In this document: piece by piece, positions 47,442-58,969 of the stretch
How the letters are laid out: every line of letters begins with the position of its first letter
Numbering within the stretch: position 1 is the first letter of the stretch
Assembly: GCA_030280995.1 (NCBI GenBank)
Contig: JASXTE010000015.1
Location: forward strand, 24,918,501-24,982,500
Source: Hemileia vastatrix
Taxonomy: Eukaryota > Basidiomycota > Pucciniomycetes > Pucciniales > Zaghouaniaceae
Length of the DNA stretch: 64,000 nucleotides
Reading direction: 5' to 3'
Notes under the pieces: model-generated
What the model was told of the DNA's origin: nothing
Seen by the model: only the letters and a program-made list of their open reading frames with translations
Database searches by the model: none
Translations under genes and position numbers: made by a program

Positions 47442-47489
47442 AAGTAAACTATCTACTAGTTTTTTGACCTTGAACTAGTACCTTCTCTT

Positions 47490-48603
47490 TCCTTCAACTT
47501 CACACAATCTTTTAGCTTGTGCTTACCCCCACAATACATAAATAGCCCATTATCTGTTCGTCTTTTCCTCTCAGCTTCTTTAAGTTCCCCTTTTGGGTCC
47601 AATACCTTACTGATATTGCCTGGGGTTGAGACTTTCGGTTGAGGTTTGTCATTTCCCTTATTGGGTTAGGATTGAGTTGGCCGTGGGTGTGAAGAAGGTC
47701 CCGATTTAAAATTTAGGCCTTGAGATTTGTTGGTGTATCAACAATGTTGTAGTTTTCCTTGGTAAATGCTGTCGAGTTCGAGGGTTTGATCCATTAAATC
47801 CGTTAAAGTAGTCATCTTCTGACCATGAAGATTTAATTGATCCAGAATCCTTGAAGGAATTCCCTTTTTGAAATGATATTTGAGGGCAGCATAATTCCAA
47901 CCTACTCGAGTTTGAAGTGCTCTGAAATTTGAGATATATTCAGAGGCTTTACCATTATCACTCATGCGTAGGAAATCAAGTTCAATTTCCACATTGTCAG
48001 TTTCATTTGGGTCACCAAACAATGTAAAAAGTTGGTCTTTGAACTTTTCCCAGTTATTGATAAGTGGGTTTCTGTCAAAGAGAGAATGAGAAGATAAGGT
48101 TTGAACCATATGGCTGCTTTTCCGGCTAGGAATGAAGAAGCTTAAACAACCTTTGATCAGTTTTTATGGAACAGGAGCTTTCAGGTTTGCAAGAAGGGGT
48201 GCAATCTGTCTGTGTGTTCTCCATCAAATTTGTCAGGAGATTTCATGGAAGGAGTTTTGAATTTTGATCCCTCCAAAGATGTTGGATTTGAAAGTGTTTT
48301 CATGAAGAGTCTCATAAAGTCTTCTAGAGAATTAGATGGTCCAGGTTCCAAAGGTTGACCAGAAGGGTGAGTAGAAGGGGCAGATGGTGCCTCATGCATT
48401 GTATCCTCTCCTTCTTTTTCATTGCTAGAGTCATCAAAATCCTGGGGGATGTCTTCCACAGATTGGACTGAGTTTTCCCGTTCCCTAAGGTTGAGAGGTT
48501 CCAGGGAGTGAGTGCGGGAAACAGGCTGTGTGGCTGTTGGCCTGCCTCTGGCCCGAGCCCTAGTAGTAGCGCCCGTAGGAGGAGGGCATTGAACAGGTGC
48601 CAT
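47490..48603 (-). pseudogene. G1 gag (capsid and zinc knuckle)
   Basis: ATG at 48603-48601 (MAPVQCPPPTGATTRARAR, basic N-terminus), acidic linker, then SPDKFDGEHTDRLHPFLQT, the start of the gag capsid domain, with a frameshift and stop near 48180. The capsid domain continues at 48109-47738 (NNWEKFKDQLFTLFGDPNE, then SEYISNFRALQTRVGWN). A zinc knuckle remnant, MYCGGKHKLKDC, lies near 47515-47550, so the first Cys is lost. The layout closely resembles rust fungus chromovirus gag. Broken. Confidence 0.82.
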
Positions 48604-48679
48604 TTTTAAAGAATTTAAATACACCTGAATAGGACATAGTAGTGCAAAAGAATGAGAACTACGGAGAATTAAATTATAC

Positions 48680-49486
48680 TGTCACCGGACAACCTAGGCA
48701 CAAGGTCTAGGGTGTTCCTGGAAAGTGAGATGGAGGGAAGAGCTTTAGAGACTTCTTTGAAGTACAGAGGAAATATTTGAGGAAGTGATTCGAAGATGAG
48801 TCGAAGGTAGAGCTGCTTCTTTGAGATATTTTCGATAAGAATCTCAATATAATTTAAAGGTAATATTAATATTCTTAGGATCTCACAAAGAGTTGTAAAC
48901 TCAATAATCAAAGATTTAAGTTTTAGAAATGATTACTGAGAAAAATAAGGAAATGTGCAATAATAATGATTTAAACTAAAGCTTTACCACTATTAACTAT
49001 ATATACGTTTTATAATCTAATTCTAAAGAATTTCGAACCAAAATCCAATCCCTTTTATATCCACTACTCCTCCTCGCATTGACCTCATGCCCATTCATCA
49101 TTCTGCACACCACAGACCTCCTAAAAACACCTGTTACACCTGGACCCTCCTCACTAACATCCGTTAACCCTTTAACCCTCCACTAACCATCCCTTCCATG
49201 CTCACTACCCCTGTTAATAGCCCACAGACACTTAATAAACCTTTAGCAGGATATTGCATTGGCTGTTGCGCTGTGTGTTGCTTTTTGAAGAAAATACTAA
49301 ACACACTATTGAGAGATTAACTAATTTAGATTTAAAGTTTAGATTAGCGCGGTTGAGTAGTGGGTACACAAAGGAAAGTTGAAGTTGCTATGTAGAATTG
49401 CTTCTGCGCTTCTAATATGAATTTAGACCTCTTTATTATTGATTTAATGAGCTGCTTTTGCCTCGAGTTTCATGTGGCACATGACA
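48680..49486 (-). repeat. 5' LTR of G1
   Basis: 807 bp; TGTCACCGG at 48680 and ATGACA at 49481-49486, next to ATACT. Confidence 0.9.
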
Positions 49487-49491
49487 ATACT

Positions 49492-50640
49492 CTCCAGATA
49501 TTCAGCTTGTGTGCTTTATTCACTTGGTTTGGTGTTTTTTGTTTGCGTATTCATTTCTATAATGAATTTAAACTGAATGTCTCTTTTTTGGATGTCTCAT
49601 TTCTTTTCACTCACCTGCTCAACATGAAATCACATATTTTCTGCAATCACATAATTTTTCACTGTTTCCTTTTTTCATTCATCCTTTCCTCAAACATCCC
49701 TCAAACAACTTAACTTTCTTTATTTTCTCATCTCATCTCTCCAGGGAGGTCATTTTATTCATTTTTTTGATTTTTTGATTGCTAATTATGGTTTTTTTGT
49801 TTTTTTTCTGTTTTTTTTTCTTTTTTGTATCTAACTTTTTTTTGTAAGTGGTTATTTTTTATTTTTATGGTAAAATTAACCTTTTTTTTCTCTCCCTCTT
49901 TACTTTTTTTTAGCTCCATCACCCTACTCTTCATCCCTCCTTGGAATGCTCATTATCCCCCCTTTCCCCCATTTCACTTTTTTTTGGTTCCATGTCATTA
50001 AAACACATACATTGCTCATTTTTATGCATTTCACTTACCCCATATTCAATTTCCCCATAATTCCAACATCAATCTTCCTCACTCTATTTTTCCTACTTTT
50101 TAATCAAGGTAAGAATCATCTTCTTTTTTTCATGCCTATATGATATCTCATTCCTTCTATGAAAATTTCACACTTAAATATATGTTTGACTCTTATCTGG
50201 ATAACAGAGAACTCATAAAACTCCTTGTTGTTCTCATCTCCATTACCACCTTTCAAGTTTTTGTAAAATTTTAAAAATTAGACTCGGAATTAGGTTTAGG
50301 TTTATTCAAATAAAACTTTCTGTAATGTGAATATTCTGCCAAAGGCTACCTTTTATTTCCCACAAACGGATTTGAATTTGGTTCAGTGGTTGCTGATATA
50401 TTGGCTGTTAAAGTTGAGCATTTTTTTTCCTAATTTAATTTTTTTTTAATTCATTTTTTTATGTAAAAATTAGGGTTAGGTTTGTTTAAATCAAATTTCC
50501 TCTAAATGAAGATTCTCTTGAAGCCTATGTCTCATTTCCCATAAGTGGATTTAAATTTGTTTCAGTGGTTCCTGAGATATTGACCTTTAAAGTTGAGCCT
50601 TTTTTTCAAATATCACTTAATTTATTTTGTGTTTTTATAT
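49492..50640 (+). other. Hb-3 spacer: DDE 3' region and GTCAATATCTC repeats
   Basis: Continuation of Hb-3 after G1. T-rich 3' part of the DDE gene, then two inverted copies of the GTCAATATCTCAGC repeat unit (about 50380 and 50575). No intact gene. Confidence 0.65.
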
Positions 50641-50689
50641 TGCATAATTAGAGAATAAGGCTTCTGAAACTCTTATCTGATGATTATCT

Positions 50690-51183
50690 ATGATTTTGTC
50701 TCCCAAATCTTAGGATCACTCAATTATTTCTTGACTAAATTCTTGAAAAAATTATATATTTGTGCATTTCAATCTAATCATAAACTGGCCAAGAAAGCTG
50801 GACTTCCCAATCAGAAAAATATAGAATAGGCTAAACTCAGTAATGATTATATCTTTTATTCTAATTTTATCATTAAATATGGAGGATTTTATAGCCAGAT
50901 CTATGTTCACAAAAATTATTTTAATATGCTTACTTTTTGGATTTTCTGTTATATCAATTCTATTAATGGAAGACCAATCTCTTCACCTGGTAAAATCAAA
51001 GGCCATGGACTATACTTTCTGGATCATAAATTTATCATGGAATTCGGATTAGGAAACAGGATTATGGAAGTGATTTGGAATTCTTCAAGAGATAATCATC
51101 AAACTACTAAGGCACCTCCTGGATTGGAATCTTACAAAAAGTTTACTTATTTTGGATGTTCTTTTCAGATCAATAAAATTTGA
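50690..51183 (+). pseudogene. third Harbinger-element gene, Hb-3 copy
   Basis: C-terminal block of the uncharacterised protein: FLKKLYICAFQSN, KLAKKAGLPN, NMLTFWIFCYINSINGRP, KIKGHGLYFLDHKF, FGLGNRIMEVIWNSS, APPGLES and FTYFGCSFQINKI before the stop at 51181-51183. In-frame stops upstream (around 50825). This copy shows the full C-terminal order without an LTR inside. No known fold recognised; the His, Gly and aromatic residues that recur in all copies are the likely functional core. Confidence 0.65.
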
Positions 51184-51518
51184 TAAACCAGGTAAGTAAG
51201 GTAAGGGTTGAAGGGTCCATGGCTACTAAAACATGAGGGAGGGGTTCTAAATATGGTAATTAAAGGATTTACAGATTTTTATTTTTATTTCTTAAATTTT
51301 TAATTCATAATTTATAAAAGATAATCAATCAAATTAAGTATTGTACCATCAAGCCCTTGTTCTGTATAGAGATGTTCATTCAATTATATTCTATGAATGA
51401 GTTCATAATTCCATTCTTGTCAAATGTTTTCTTTGACTTGGCTCATGAAATCATTGAAAGATAGTATTTGGAATTCCTTTACTTGGTTGATTATCTTTTT
51501 TAATTTATTTACTTAATT

Positions 51519-51768
51519 CACCGTGCAATACAGGGGGTGGACTTGTTAGCAAGTCCGCAACCTTGGACTGAAGTTCACCACAGATTGAACACACATTGAG
51601 CTATTGACAAAGGAACCATACAATAAGGGATGAACACAACTCAGCAGAGCAGTTTTAGGTGGGTCTTCAAGTAGAGTTCAGTCTGAGTTCAGTCTGAGTT
51701 CCATCTGACTTCTGTCTGAGTTCAGGTTGGGGACTTGCTAGCAAGTCCACTCCCTATATTGCATAGTG
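51519..51768. mobile_element. CACTA-like MITE copy 1 (250 bp)
   Basis: Ends CACCGTGCAATACAGGGGG and, inverted, CACTATGCAATATAGGGAG, with 3 bp duplication ATT (51516-51518, 51769-51771). Each end carries a GGACTTGYTAGCAAGTCC palindrome. Internal GAGTTCAGTCT-type short tandem repeats. The CACTA-like terminus and 3 bp duplication suggest the EnSpm/CACTA superfamily. Non-coding. Confidence 0.75.
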
Positions 51769-51789
51769 ATTATTTATGAAATAGAATGA

Positions 51790-52260
51790 AAAATTGGTAA
51801 TCCTTACCCCCTTCCAGAGTAAATTGAAGGGGGGGTATTCCCAAATTTTCAAATAAGATTTGTAAATTTTTTGACTTGAAAAAAATTTGGAATTAAATAA
51901 GAATGAAAAAATAAAAAAAAATAGTCATCAAACATTTTCATTAAGCAGTCAATTTCTACAACAGATATATTAGCTTTAATGAACTTTATTAAGAAAAAGT
52001 TCAAAATAAATTGGATTGAAATATGAACAAAAAAAATAAAAAACTACTCATCAAACATTTTCATTGAGCATTCAATTTTCTCAACATATTTATTAGCTTT
52101 AATGCATTCTAACAAGAAAACTTTCTAAAAGAATTTGGAATTAAATATGAATGAACTAAAAAAACTAGCCATCAAATATTTTCATTAAGTGTTCAATTTC
52201 CTCAACATATTTATTAGCTTTAACACATTTTATCAAGAAATCTTTCTTTTTTGAACAATC
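51790..52260 (-). repeat. Hb-3 spacer hairpin unit and ~115 bp tandem repeats
   Basis: One GGTAATCC...GGGGGTATTCCCAAA hairpin unit (51795-51850), then three inverted copies of the Myb-gene 3' tandem repeat (AGCTTTAATGCATT / TTTCATTAAGC cores). Confidence 0.65.
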
Positions 52261-52269
52261 TTCAAGTTG

Positions 52270-53173
52270 ATACTTCAGTTTTATTTAATCAAATAGGAAA
52301 TTGTACTCAAGAGCCTTCTACACTTACTTTATCTCAAATTTCTTCTCCTCCAAGCCATGTGCATTCTCATCCCTCTTTAAAGAAAGATTAAATTTCTTCT
52401 CCTATTAAAGCTTCAGAATCATTTTCTTGAGGATCCTCATTTCATCCATTGGCCTTTATAGAAATGAAAAAGGGAAAGGTGAATAAAAAAATAAAACAAC
52501 TAGACAAGAAATAAATTCTCACTGGAGTGAGGTCTGGTTAGTTCATATTGCAATAAGGATCCATTCAAAAGATGTTTTGATTAGTGAAAGTCTAATGAGG
52601 GGAGGCTTGAGTAGAAGCTGAATGAAAAAGATTTATTTAAAAAACATTTTCAGAGATATCATTTTCTCCATCCAACATTTTTTCAGGATTAAAATTGGCT
52701 TGCTCTCCAAATATGGAATCCATCTCTTTATTGTAAGGACATAAAGAATCAAGTTTATCATCTATAGTTTTGATGCACTTACTGATATAAAGGTCAGTAA
52801 TACCAAAATCTGTGGAAGATGAAAGCATCGTAGCCTTCTTGTATTGGGCTTGATAGTTCTTGAAGCATTCAGACATATGTTTAGGTAAAAGATTAATCCT
52901 TCCATTTGTCTTATTTCATGATTCATTTTCAATTAGAAGATATCCATTGATGTTTGATTCTGGGGGCTGTCCTACTTTAGTTACATTCTCAGTACCAAAA
53001 CAAGAATCATAATTAGTTTTAGTTTTAAGCCAGTTGATAAGTATGAGGTGATTGCCTTTTTTTAGTTGAATGGTCTTTGATTTCTCAGATGAGTGGGGGA
53101 AAGGGGGAGTAATGGGATTTGAAGAACATATGGGGGATGGCTGCCTTTGAGAAAATCTATGATGATGAGGCAT
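52270..53173 (-). pseudogene. Myb/SANT-like protein of Hb-3
   Basis: ATG at 53173-53171 (MPHHHRFSQRQPSP). The Myb/SANT-like domain is almost unbroken (HLILINWLKTKTNYDSCFG ... HMSECFKNYQAQYKKA), followed by DFGITDLYISK and an acidic linker. Stops: the TGA shared with Hb-2 and Hb-4 (after ENES), then stops after ISENVF and in the QASPH segment. The coiled-coil part (below about 52440) is short. It gives the best-preserved domain sequence among the non-autonomous copies. Confidence 0.75.
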
Positions 53174-53474
53174 GTTGAGATATTTAAAGATGAGAAGGAG
53201 AAGAAATAAACATATGAGATGGGGAGGGGTTTGCATTGATACAATGAATAGACAGTATGGAAGTGCACAGAAAGGTAGGGAGGCTGGCACATCCAGAAAA
53301 TTATCCAAGATGTGGTTATAAAATATTGAGGATAATAATGTCAGATAGAGGTGAAAATTGACACATAAAATGTCTAATAACCCAATTATTAGGGGGTATC
53401 AAAGTTGAGGGATCTGCAATTAGGGATCAGGAATCTTTTTTCCTGGGATCAGACATTATTAATTGCAGAAGTTT

Positions 53475-53507
53475 CTTATCCACTAGCCCTGGGGCTAGTT
53501 GATAAAG
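53475..53507. repeat. subterminal palindrome of Hb-4
   Basis: CTTATCCACTAGCCC / GGGCTAGTTGATAAAG; the right arm has decayed slightly. Confidence 0.85.
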
Positions 53508-53807
53508 AATCCACAATAATGCATTATCCTGCCTCTTATACCCCACTTTCCATTCCTAATTCCTGACCCCAAACTCATTGCATCCATGATGGATATTTAA
53601 GAAAGTCACATGACTTATAATTGCTGATGCCAAATTAAGTCTTTCCTCACTCTTTGCTACTTATTTTTGGTGGCAAACTCTTAAATTTTTTTTTATCTAC
53701 ACAACTCAACTGCATATTTGGTGGTGAATTCCCACTTCCCTCATCACATAAGCCTTCCATTTAAAATTATGAAACACCTCTATACTAGGCAGCTACTTCA
53801 CTCAACT

Positions 53808-55028
53808 ATGAATGCTATCGCTTTACTTTTAGTTCTTTACTATAAATTGGACTCTTATTTGGAAGATGTTTTAGCCTATATGTCTTTTCTTTCCAAAAAG
53901 CGCTACATAAACCCAAGGGGGCTGAATCTTCATCATGATCCCAGATATGATCTCCGCTCCATTCTCAAAATTCGTCAACTAAAATTCACTCAAAAATTTT
54001 GAACTTCTCCTGATTCTTTCTTCAAACTTTACCAAATCATCTCTAAAAATCTTATCTTTCATAAAATTTTCAAAATAAACAGTGTGATCATGCCATAACT
54101 TGCTGTTGCACTATGTTGCTTTGGCTCAAATGGAAATGGTGCTACTGTAAGACATTTGGATAATCTTTTTAACATAGGATATGGTTTGGTGGTATTATAC
54201 ACCAAGCACTGTATGATTTCTATCCTTTCCCTAAAGTCTCAAACACTTGCTTGGCCAACTCCACAATAGCGACTTGTATCCTCTCAAGTAATGCAAGCCC
54301 TAGGTTTCACTGGATGTGTAGGTTTTGTTGATGGCACAACTATACCTTTGAGTAAAAATCCTTCTCATGATGGCAACCATTATTTTGATTTCAAAAAAAG
54401 GTTTCTTCAAAATGTTCTCCAATTTCACATCTTTCATAAACTAAATTTTTATGTTCTTTGTAGATACTCTATTTCTGTTCAACTTGTCTGTAATGTTTAC
54501 AAAAAGTTTATTGCTTTTTATAGTTGTTGCCCTGGCTCATTTCATGACTCTTCCATCTTCCAAAGAATGAGGATTTCTCAAATTCCTGACTCATACTTTT
54601 ACAAATCTCAGTACCTCCTTGCAGACTCAGCATATGCAAGTGGAAAGTACAGTATACCTGCTTTCCATGGTGCAACTTTGGAAGATGACCCCAAAACCAC
54701 CTTTAATTATCACTTTGCCCCATCAAGAGTATGGATTGAACATGCTATTGGTATTTTAAAGGGAAGATTTTCTAGTCTCTGGGAGCTCAGAATCCAATTT
54801 CAAAAAAAATTGGAGATTAAAACTGTAAATCATTGGATCATGACTTGCATTATACTCCACAATATCCTAGATGATTTAAATGATGAGTGGAATGATCTTT
54901 ATGAAGAAGAGGATCCTGAACCAGAACCGGCTCTCCCCTCCCTTGAATCACAAAACATTCATTCAACCAGCATACACTCTGTCATTATGCCAATCACCCT
55001 CCACCATTTTGACACACAAACCTTTTAA
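53808..55028 (+). pseudogene. PIF/Harbinger DDE transposase of Hb-4 (catalytic triad kept, three stops)
   Basis: ATG 53808; exon 1 to 54400; GT-AG intron 54401-54463 (63 nt); exon 2 54464-55028. The catalytic triad is visible: VDGTTIPL (Asp, ~54328), LLADSAYAS (Asp, ~54620) and VWIEHAIGILKGRF (Glu, ~54737), with PGSFHDSSIF between. This is the signature of Harbinger-type nucleases (DDE_Tnp_4-like). The acidic tail is EEEDPEPEPALPSLESQ. In-frame stops: TGA 54000, TAA 54096, TAG 54267, all in the N-terminal half. The family enzyme cuts and joins element ends at 3 bp target sites with help from its Myb-like partner. Hb-1 to Hb-3 lack everything from about 53890 to 54890. Confidence 0.88.
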
Positions 55029-55029
55029 T

Positions 55030-55345
55030 TTTTTGTTTTCATACTTTCCAAATTTCCACTTTGTATACTTTACTCACTTGGCTTGTTATTTTTTTTTTTG
55101 CATATTTATTTTTATTTTGAATTTACGGTGAATATCTCTTTTTTGGATGGCTCATTGGTATTCTTTCATCAGCTCAACATGAAATTACATATTTTTCCAG
55201 TGTTTCTTTTTTTCATTCTTCACTCATATCCTTTTCCTCCTCTTCTCAAACATCCCTCAAATATTTTGGTTGCATTTTTTTAACTCATCTCACCAGGTAA
55301 GTCATTTTTTCATTTTTATTGAATTTTTATTAGCTAATCATGATT

Positions 55346-55376
<31 letters not shown>

Positions 55377-56400
55377 TTTGTAAGTGCTTCATTTTTTTTG
55401 TTTTTTCTCTCCCTCTTTTCTATCTTGTCCTTCTCTTTTTCCCTCCTTTCCCCCCTTCTTGACTGCCTCAATTCCCCCTTTCCCCCCCTTTAGGCGCTCT
55501 TTTTCCACCCTTAAAGCCCCCCTTTTCCCTCTTTAGGCCCTTTTCTTCCCCCCTCTAGGCCACCTCTCAACTCTCCCTGCCTCCCCCCCTCTCACCTCAC
55601 CTCCACCCTCTACCTATTAGCTAAGAAATTGCTTAGCAATTCATTAAGCTATTAAAGGGGGGAGGGGGGAAAGCGGTGGAGATGAGAGGGGGGAGAGGGG
55701 GGGATAAGGGGAGGGGGAGTATTGTGAGATGGCCTAAAGGGGGGGAAGGGGAGAGGACCTGGTGAAAAAGGGGGAGAAGGGGGTTTTGAGGAGATCAAGA
55801 AGGGGGAAGGGGGGTTTGAGGACACCAAAAAGAGGTAAAGGATGCAGACAAGGAGGGGTAATATGGGGGTATGTAAAAGAAAATATTTTTTATTTTTATT
55901 AACACTATTTTGTTTTTTTATTTGTTTTTTTTTACAGAATATTATAAAAAAAAATTTTTACAGTTCAAGCTGAATCAAAATTAAATTTAATGTGTGTTTA
56001 TAATTTTTATTTTTATTTTTGGGAAAAAAATTTCTGATACAAATTTTTTTTTGGTTTAATTTTTTGATTATAATTTTTTTTACCATTTTTTTTTCAAGGA
56101 CTTTAGTTGGTATATCTAACACCAAATAACTTTAAAATTCATTTTTTTTGCAAATAATTTTACTGATGTTTGTTTTTATTTTATTTTTGTTTCAATTTTT
56201 TTTCAAGGACAGTTTTAATAATTTATTTCTTTTCAAAAAACAATTATTTGGATTAATTATTATCAATAAAATTCTTAAGGTTAATTACACAAACTAAATT
56301 TTGTGAGTTTTATTTTTTTGCCATTTTTTTTTTTGATTTTTGACACAAATATTTTTTTTTCAGGGAAAAAATGTATATTTTGTTAGAATAACCTCTTACT
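55030..56400. other. Hb-4 spacer with GC-rich complementary C-tract and G-tract block
   Basis: T-rich DDE 3' region to about 55430. Then a C/T-rich stretch (about 55430-55615) and, after a short AT-rich centre with TTAGCTAAGAAATTGCTTAGC, a G/A-rich stretch (about 55655-55860). Motifs such as CCCCCTTTAGG on the left and GGCCTAAAGGGGG on the right make it partly self-complementary. After that it is T-rich again. No gene. Confidence 0.7.
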
Positions 56401-56479
56401 TTTCAATCATCATCCTCTTAATCATCTTTATCATCTTTTTCAAATTCAACTTCATTTCAATCATCATCCAAAATATCAA

Positions 56480-58625
56480 AAAAAAGACATGATGATCAAA
56501 GTCAGCAGAATAAAAGAAAATTAAAAAAGAAGATTCACTTGAATTGTTTATTTGGCCATATATCAAATATCAAGTACTATAAAACTAGAGTGGATCAAAA
56601 AAAAAATTATCCAATTGAGTTACCAGAAGATTTAAAATATTTAACTGAATCAGGAGATGATGAAATTAAAGAGGTTATCAGTAATCTTTTAAACTACATT
56701 TTATTTATGAAAATCATTCTTTTAATGGCTCAAAAGATGAAAATTTTAAGCAACTATCCAATCTCATAATAACACTATATCAAATGGCTATGGTTTGCTT
56801 ACCAATAAGGAATACGTTTTTGTTGGGTGGTATTATGATTGTATTTGGTTGGAGACCAGGATTTGATATAGGCTATTCTCATGGTATGTCAAATAATATA
56901 TGTTTCATTCTTAAAATCACATCACTCATTTTATTTCCATAGGCATCTACTCTTTACTTAAAAAATTACCTGAAACTGAAAAAGATGACGGTTTTGCTTA
57001 TGGGACACCTTACCTGTTTTTAATACTTTTCTTGCTCTTTGCCTCAAAAAACTATGCAATAAAGATTTTGAAAATAATCATCAACTTGCTACCAAATTTG
57101 GAATATGAAATTAGTGTGAACCAGAATGGGAAGAAATTAGCAACCAATATATTTTATTTTCAAATGTTATTATTACTCATTCAAGATTCCACAATAAGAT
57201 TCTTGTCAGCCAGGCTGTACCAGGAGCCCAGTAAAACTTATGTTAAGTTATTGGACCTGAAAGAGGGCGAAAATTTATGCTTTTTATGTATATAAATTAA
57301 TATTATATTGCATAATAAAATTAAGTACAAATTACCTTATTAAATAAAATTAAAATAAGGGTTATATTTATTTTATTATTTTATTAATTATATACTATTA
57401 AAATTAACATAAATTATATTATATTATATAAAAAATTGAGTGCATTTTTATGTATTTAAATAATTATAAAATAATAATTAATCAATTATAATATTATATT
57501 ATACTTATAAGGCAAAATGTGACTTATAATAATACTAATTAATTATTAGACCCTTATAATCATTTATACATTATTATACCTGATTTTTGGGCGCTTCTGT
57601 GGCTCAAAATTATGTAATTAAATTTATTAAACCATTTAAACTAATTACATTCTCATATTTTAATCTAAAATAATTACTTATATTAATTGTATGAATTAAA
57701 CTAGTAATATATTATATTCCACTTTAAAATAGTACTGCATAATACTTATTTTAAATTACATTAGTTATTTTTTATATTTCTTGTTCTTATTTATGCGTAA
57801 TATCCAGGGGGAATTAATACTGGTGAAATATTGGCTACTGCATTTTAACAATTTAGTACATTTTTTTGATCTCTCACCCCTTACATTTACTCATAAATTA
57901 TTGTATTTACTTTTGTGGCGCTTCAGAGGGCCCCTTGGCTATATAAGGGCCTTGGGAACCCCCTTCAGCTGCATCACTTACATTATTACACTTTATTTAC
58001 ACTTATACATTTTTATACACGTATTGATTCCTTTTCTTTTAACTAGTAATACATTTAGTTGAAATAAAATAATTAAATACTATATACAAAATCTTAAGGT
58101 TGCGGTAAGAACATTAAACTATAATATTTGACTGCTGTGCATTGAAACTAGAATACTTACATTACAATAATATTAAAACTACTCACTTTATATATTAAAC
58201 CTTTTCCCTTGTTTGTGTCCTTCCCTCTTTCCATTCTTTGTCTTCTTGTGTTTCTTTCTCCTTTTCCTTCTTTCCTTCTTCCACATTCTAGACGACCGCT
58301 CCGATGATTCTTATCAATAGGAATGATTCCAATTATCTTACTTTTGGAAGTTTCTCATATATCAATCCTATTACTAGCCAAAAAATACCATCCCCAGCTA
58401 AAATTAAAGGACATGGCTTATATTTTCCAGACCATCAGTGCATGATTGATTTTGGTTTGGGAAATGGTGTGATTGAAACAATTTAGAACTCCTCTCAGGA
58501 TCATCACCAAATGACCAAAGCTCCACCTGGCTTGGAATCTTGTCAAGAGTTCACACATTTTGGATGTTCATTTCAAACCAGTCAAAAATTAATCCACATA
58601 ATAAACAAGGTAGAAAAAGAAGGTA
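56480..58625 (+). pseudogene. third Harbinger-element gene, Hb-4 copy, split by solo LTR S3
   Basis: Most complete copy. Lysine-rich start (about 56490-56530), then LNCLFGHISNIKYYKTRVDQ and a PEDLKYLTESGDDEIKEV segment; a middle part with stops; LLPNLEYEISVNQNGKK and LLLLIQDSTIRF to the S3 insertion at 57204. After S3, LINRNDSNYLTFGSFSYINP, KIKGHGLYFPDH, DFGLGNGVIETI (then TAG instead of Trp), APPGLES and FTHFGCSFQTSQK. The gene faces the Myb-like gene tail to tail. No catalytic or binding motif recognised. Two-gene Harbinger elements lack such a protein, so it is either a lineage-specific transposition factor or cargo. Confidence 0.65.
57204..58306 (+). mobile_element. solo LTR S3 (TGTCAGCC family, 1,103 bp)
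   Basis: TGTCAGCCAGGCTGTACCAG to GACGACCGCTCCGATG, flanked by ATTCT (57199-57203 and 58307-58311). Removing it restores the open frame of the third gene. TATA box GGCTATATAAGGGCC near 57938. Closely related in layout to the element A LTR. Confidence 0.9.
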
Positions 58626-58969
58626 AATTTAACAAATATAAAAAAACTTTATGTAGATCAAAAAAGTATGGGGATGATTAGAGTAATCAAATATTTTTTA
58701 TTTTTTAATAAATTTTTTATAAATAACTCTTATATTTTAAATTCCTATAGTAAAGTAATGGGCCAAAAACCCTGTGTTGTATAAATGGGAATCATGACAA
58801 CATTTACTTGTTTCATGAGGTTCCTTGGCTTACACTTGTGGAAAGTCCCAAACATTTTTTTCTATATTTTATCCACATTTTGGCTAGAGGAATTTTAATT
58901 ACTTTAAAACTAGGGATATTGATATATATTGGTTGTTTATATATTAATTTATGTAATTATATTAAATTT

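Larger units (their letters stand above)
21552..49486 (-). mobile_element. Ty3/Gypsy chromovirus G1 (minus strand), carrying nested elements A and B
   Basis: Two 807 bp LTRs (21552-22358 and 48680-49486) with TGTCACCGG...ATGACA ends, flanked by ATACT (21547-21551 and 49487-49491). Reading the minus strand from 48603: gag, protease, reverse transcriptase, RNase H, integrase, chromodomain. That order plus the chromodomain defines a chromovirus. An extra gene lies antisense before the 3' LTR. Element B sits between protease and RT (ATTCT duplication) and element A inside the integrase (GTATT duplication). Without A and B it is about 8.4 kb. Several catalytic residues are lost, so it is inactive. 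Confidence 0.9.
20824..53391 (-). mobile_element. Harbinger-type transposon Hb-3, split by chromovirus G1
   Basis: Minus orientation relative to Hb-1. The right end (GGGGGTATCAATGTTCAGGG) is at 20824, and the element continues to 21551. After G1 (21552-49486) it resumes at 49492 and runs to about 53388, where Hb-4 has inserted (TTA at 53389-53391). Its own left terminal repeat should lie beyond Hb-4, outside the window. Without insertions it is about 4.4 kb. It contains a core-deleted DDE gene (+), the third gene (+), a CACTA-like MITE and a Myb-like gene (-). Confidence 0.85.
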
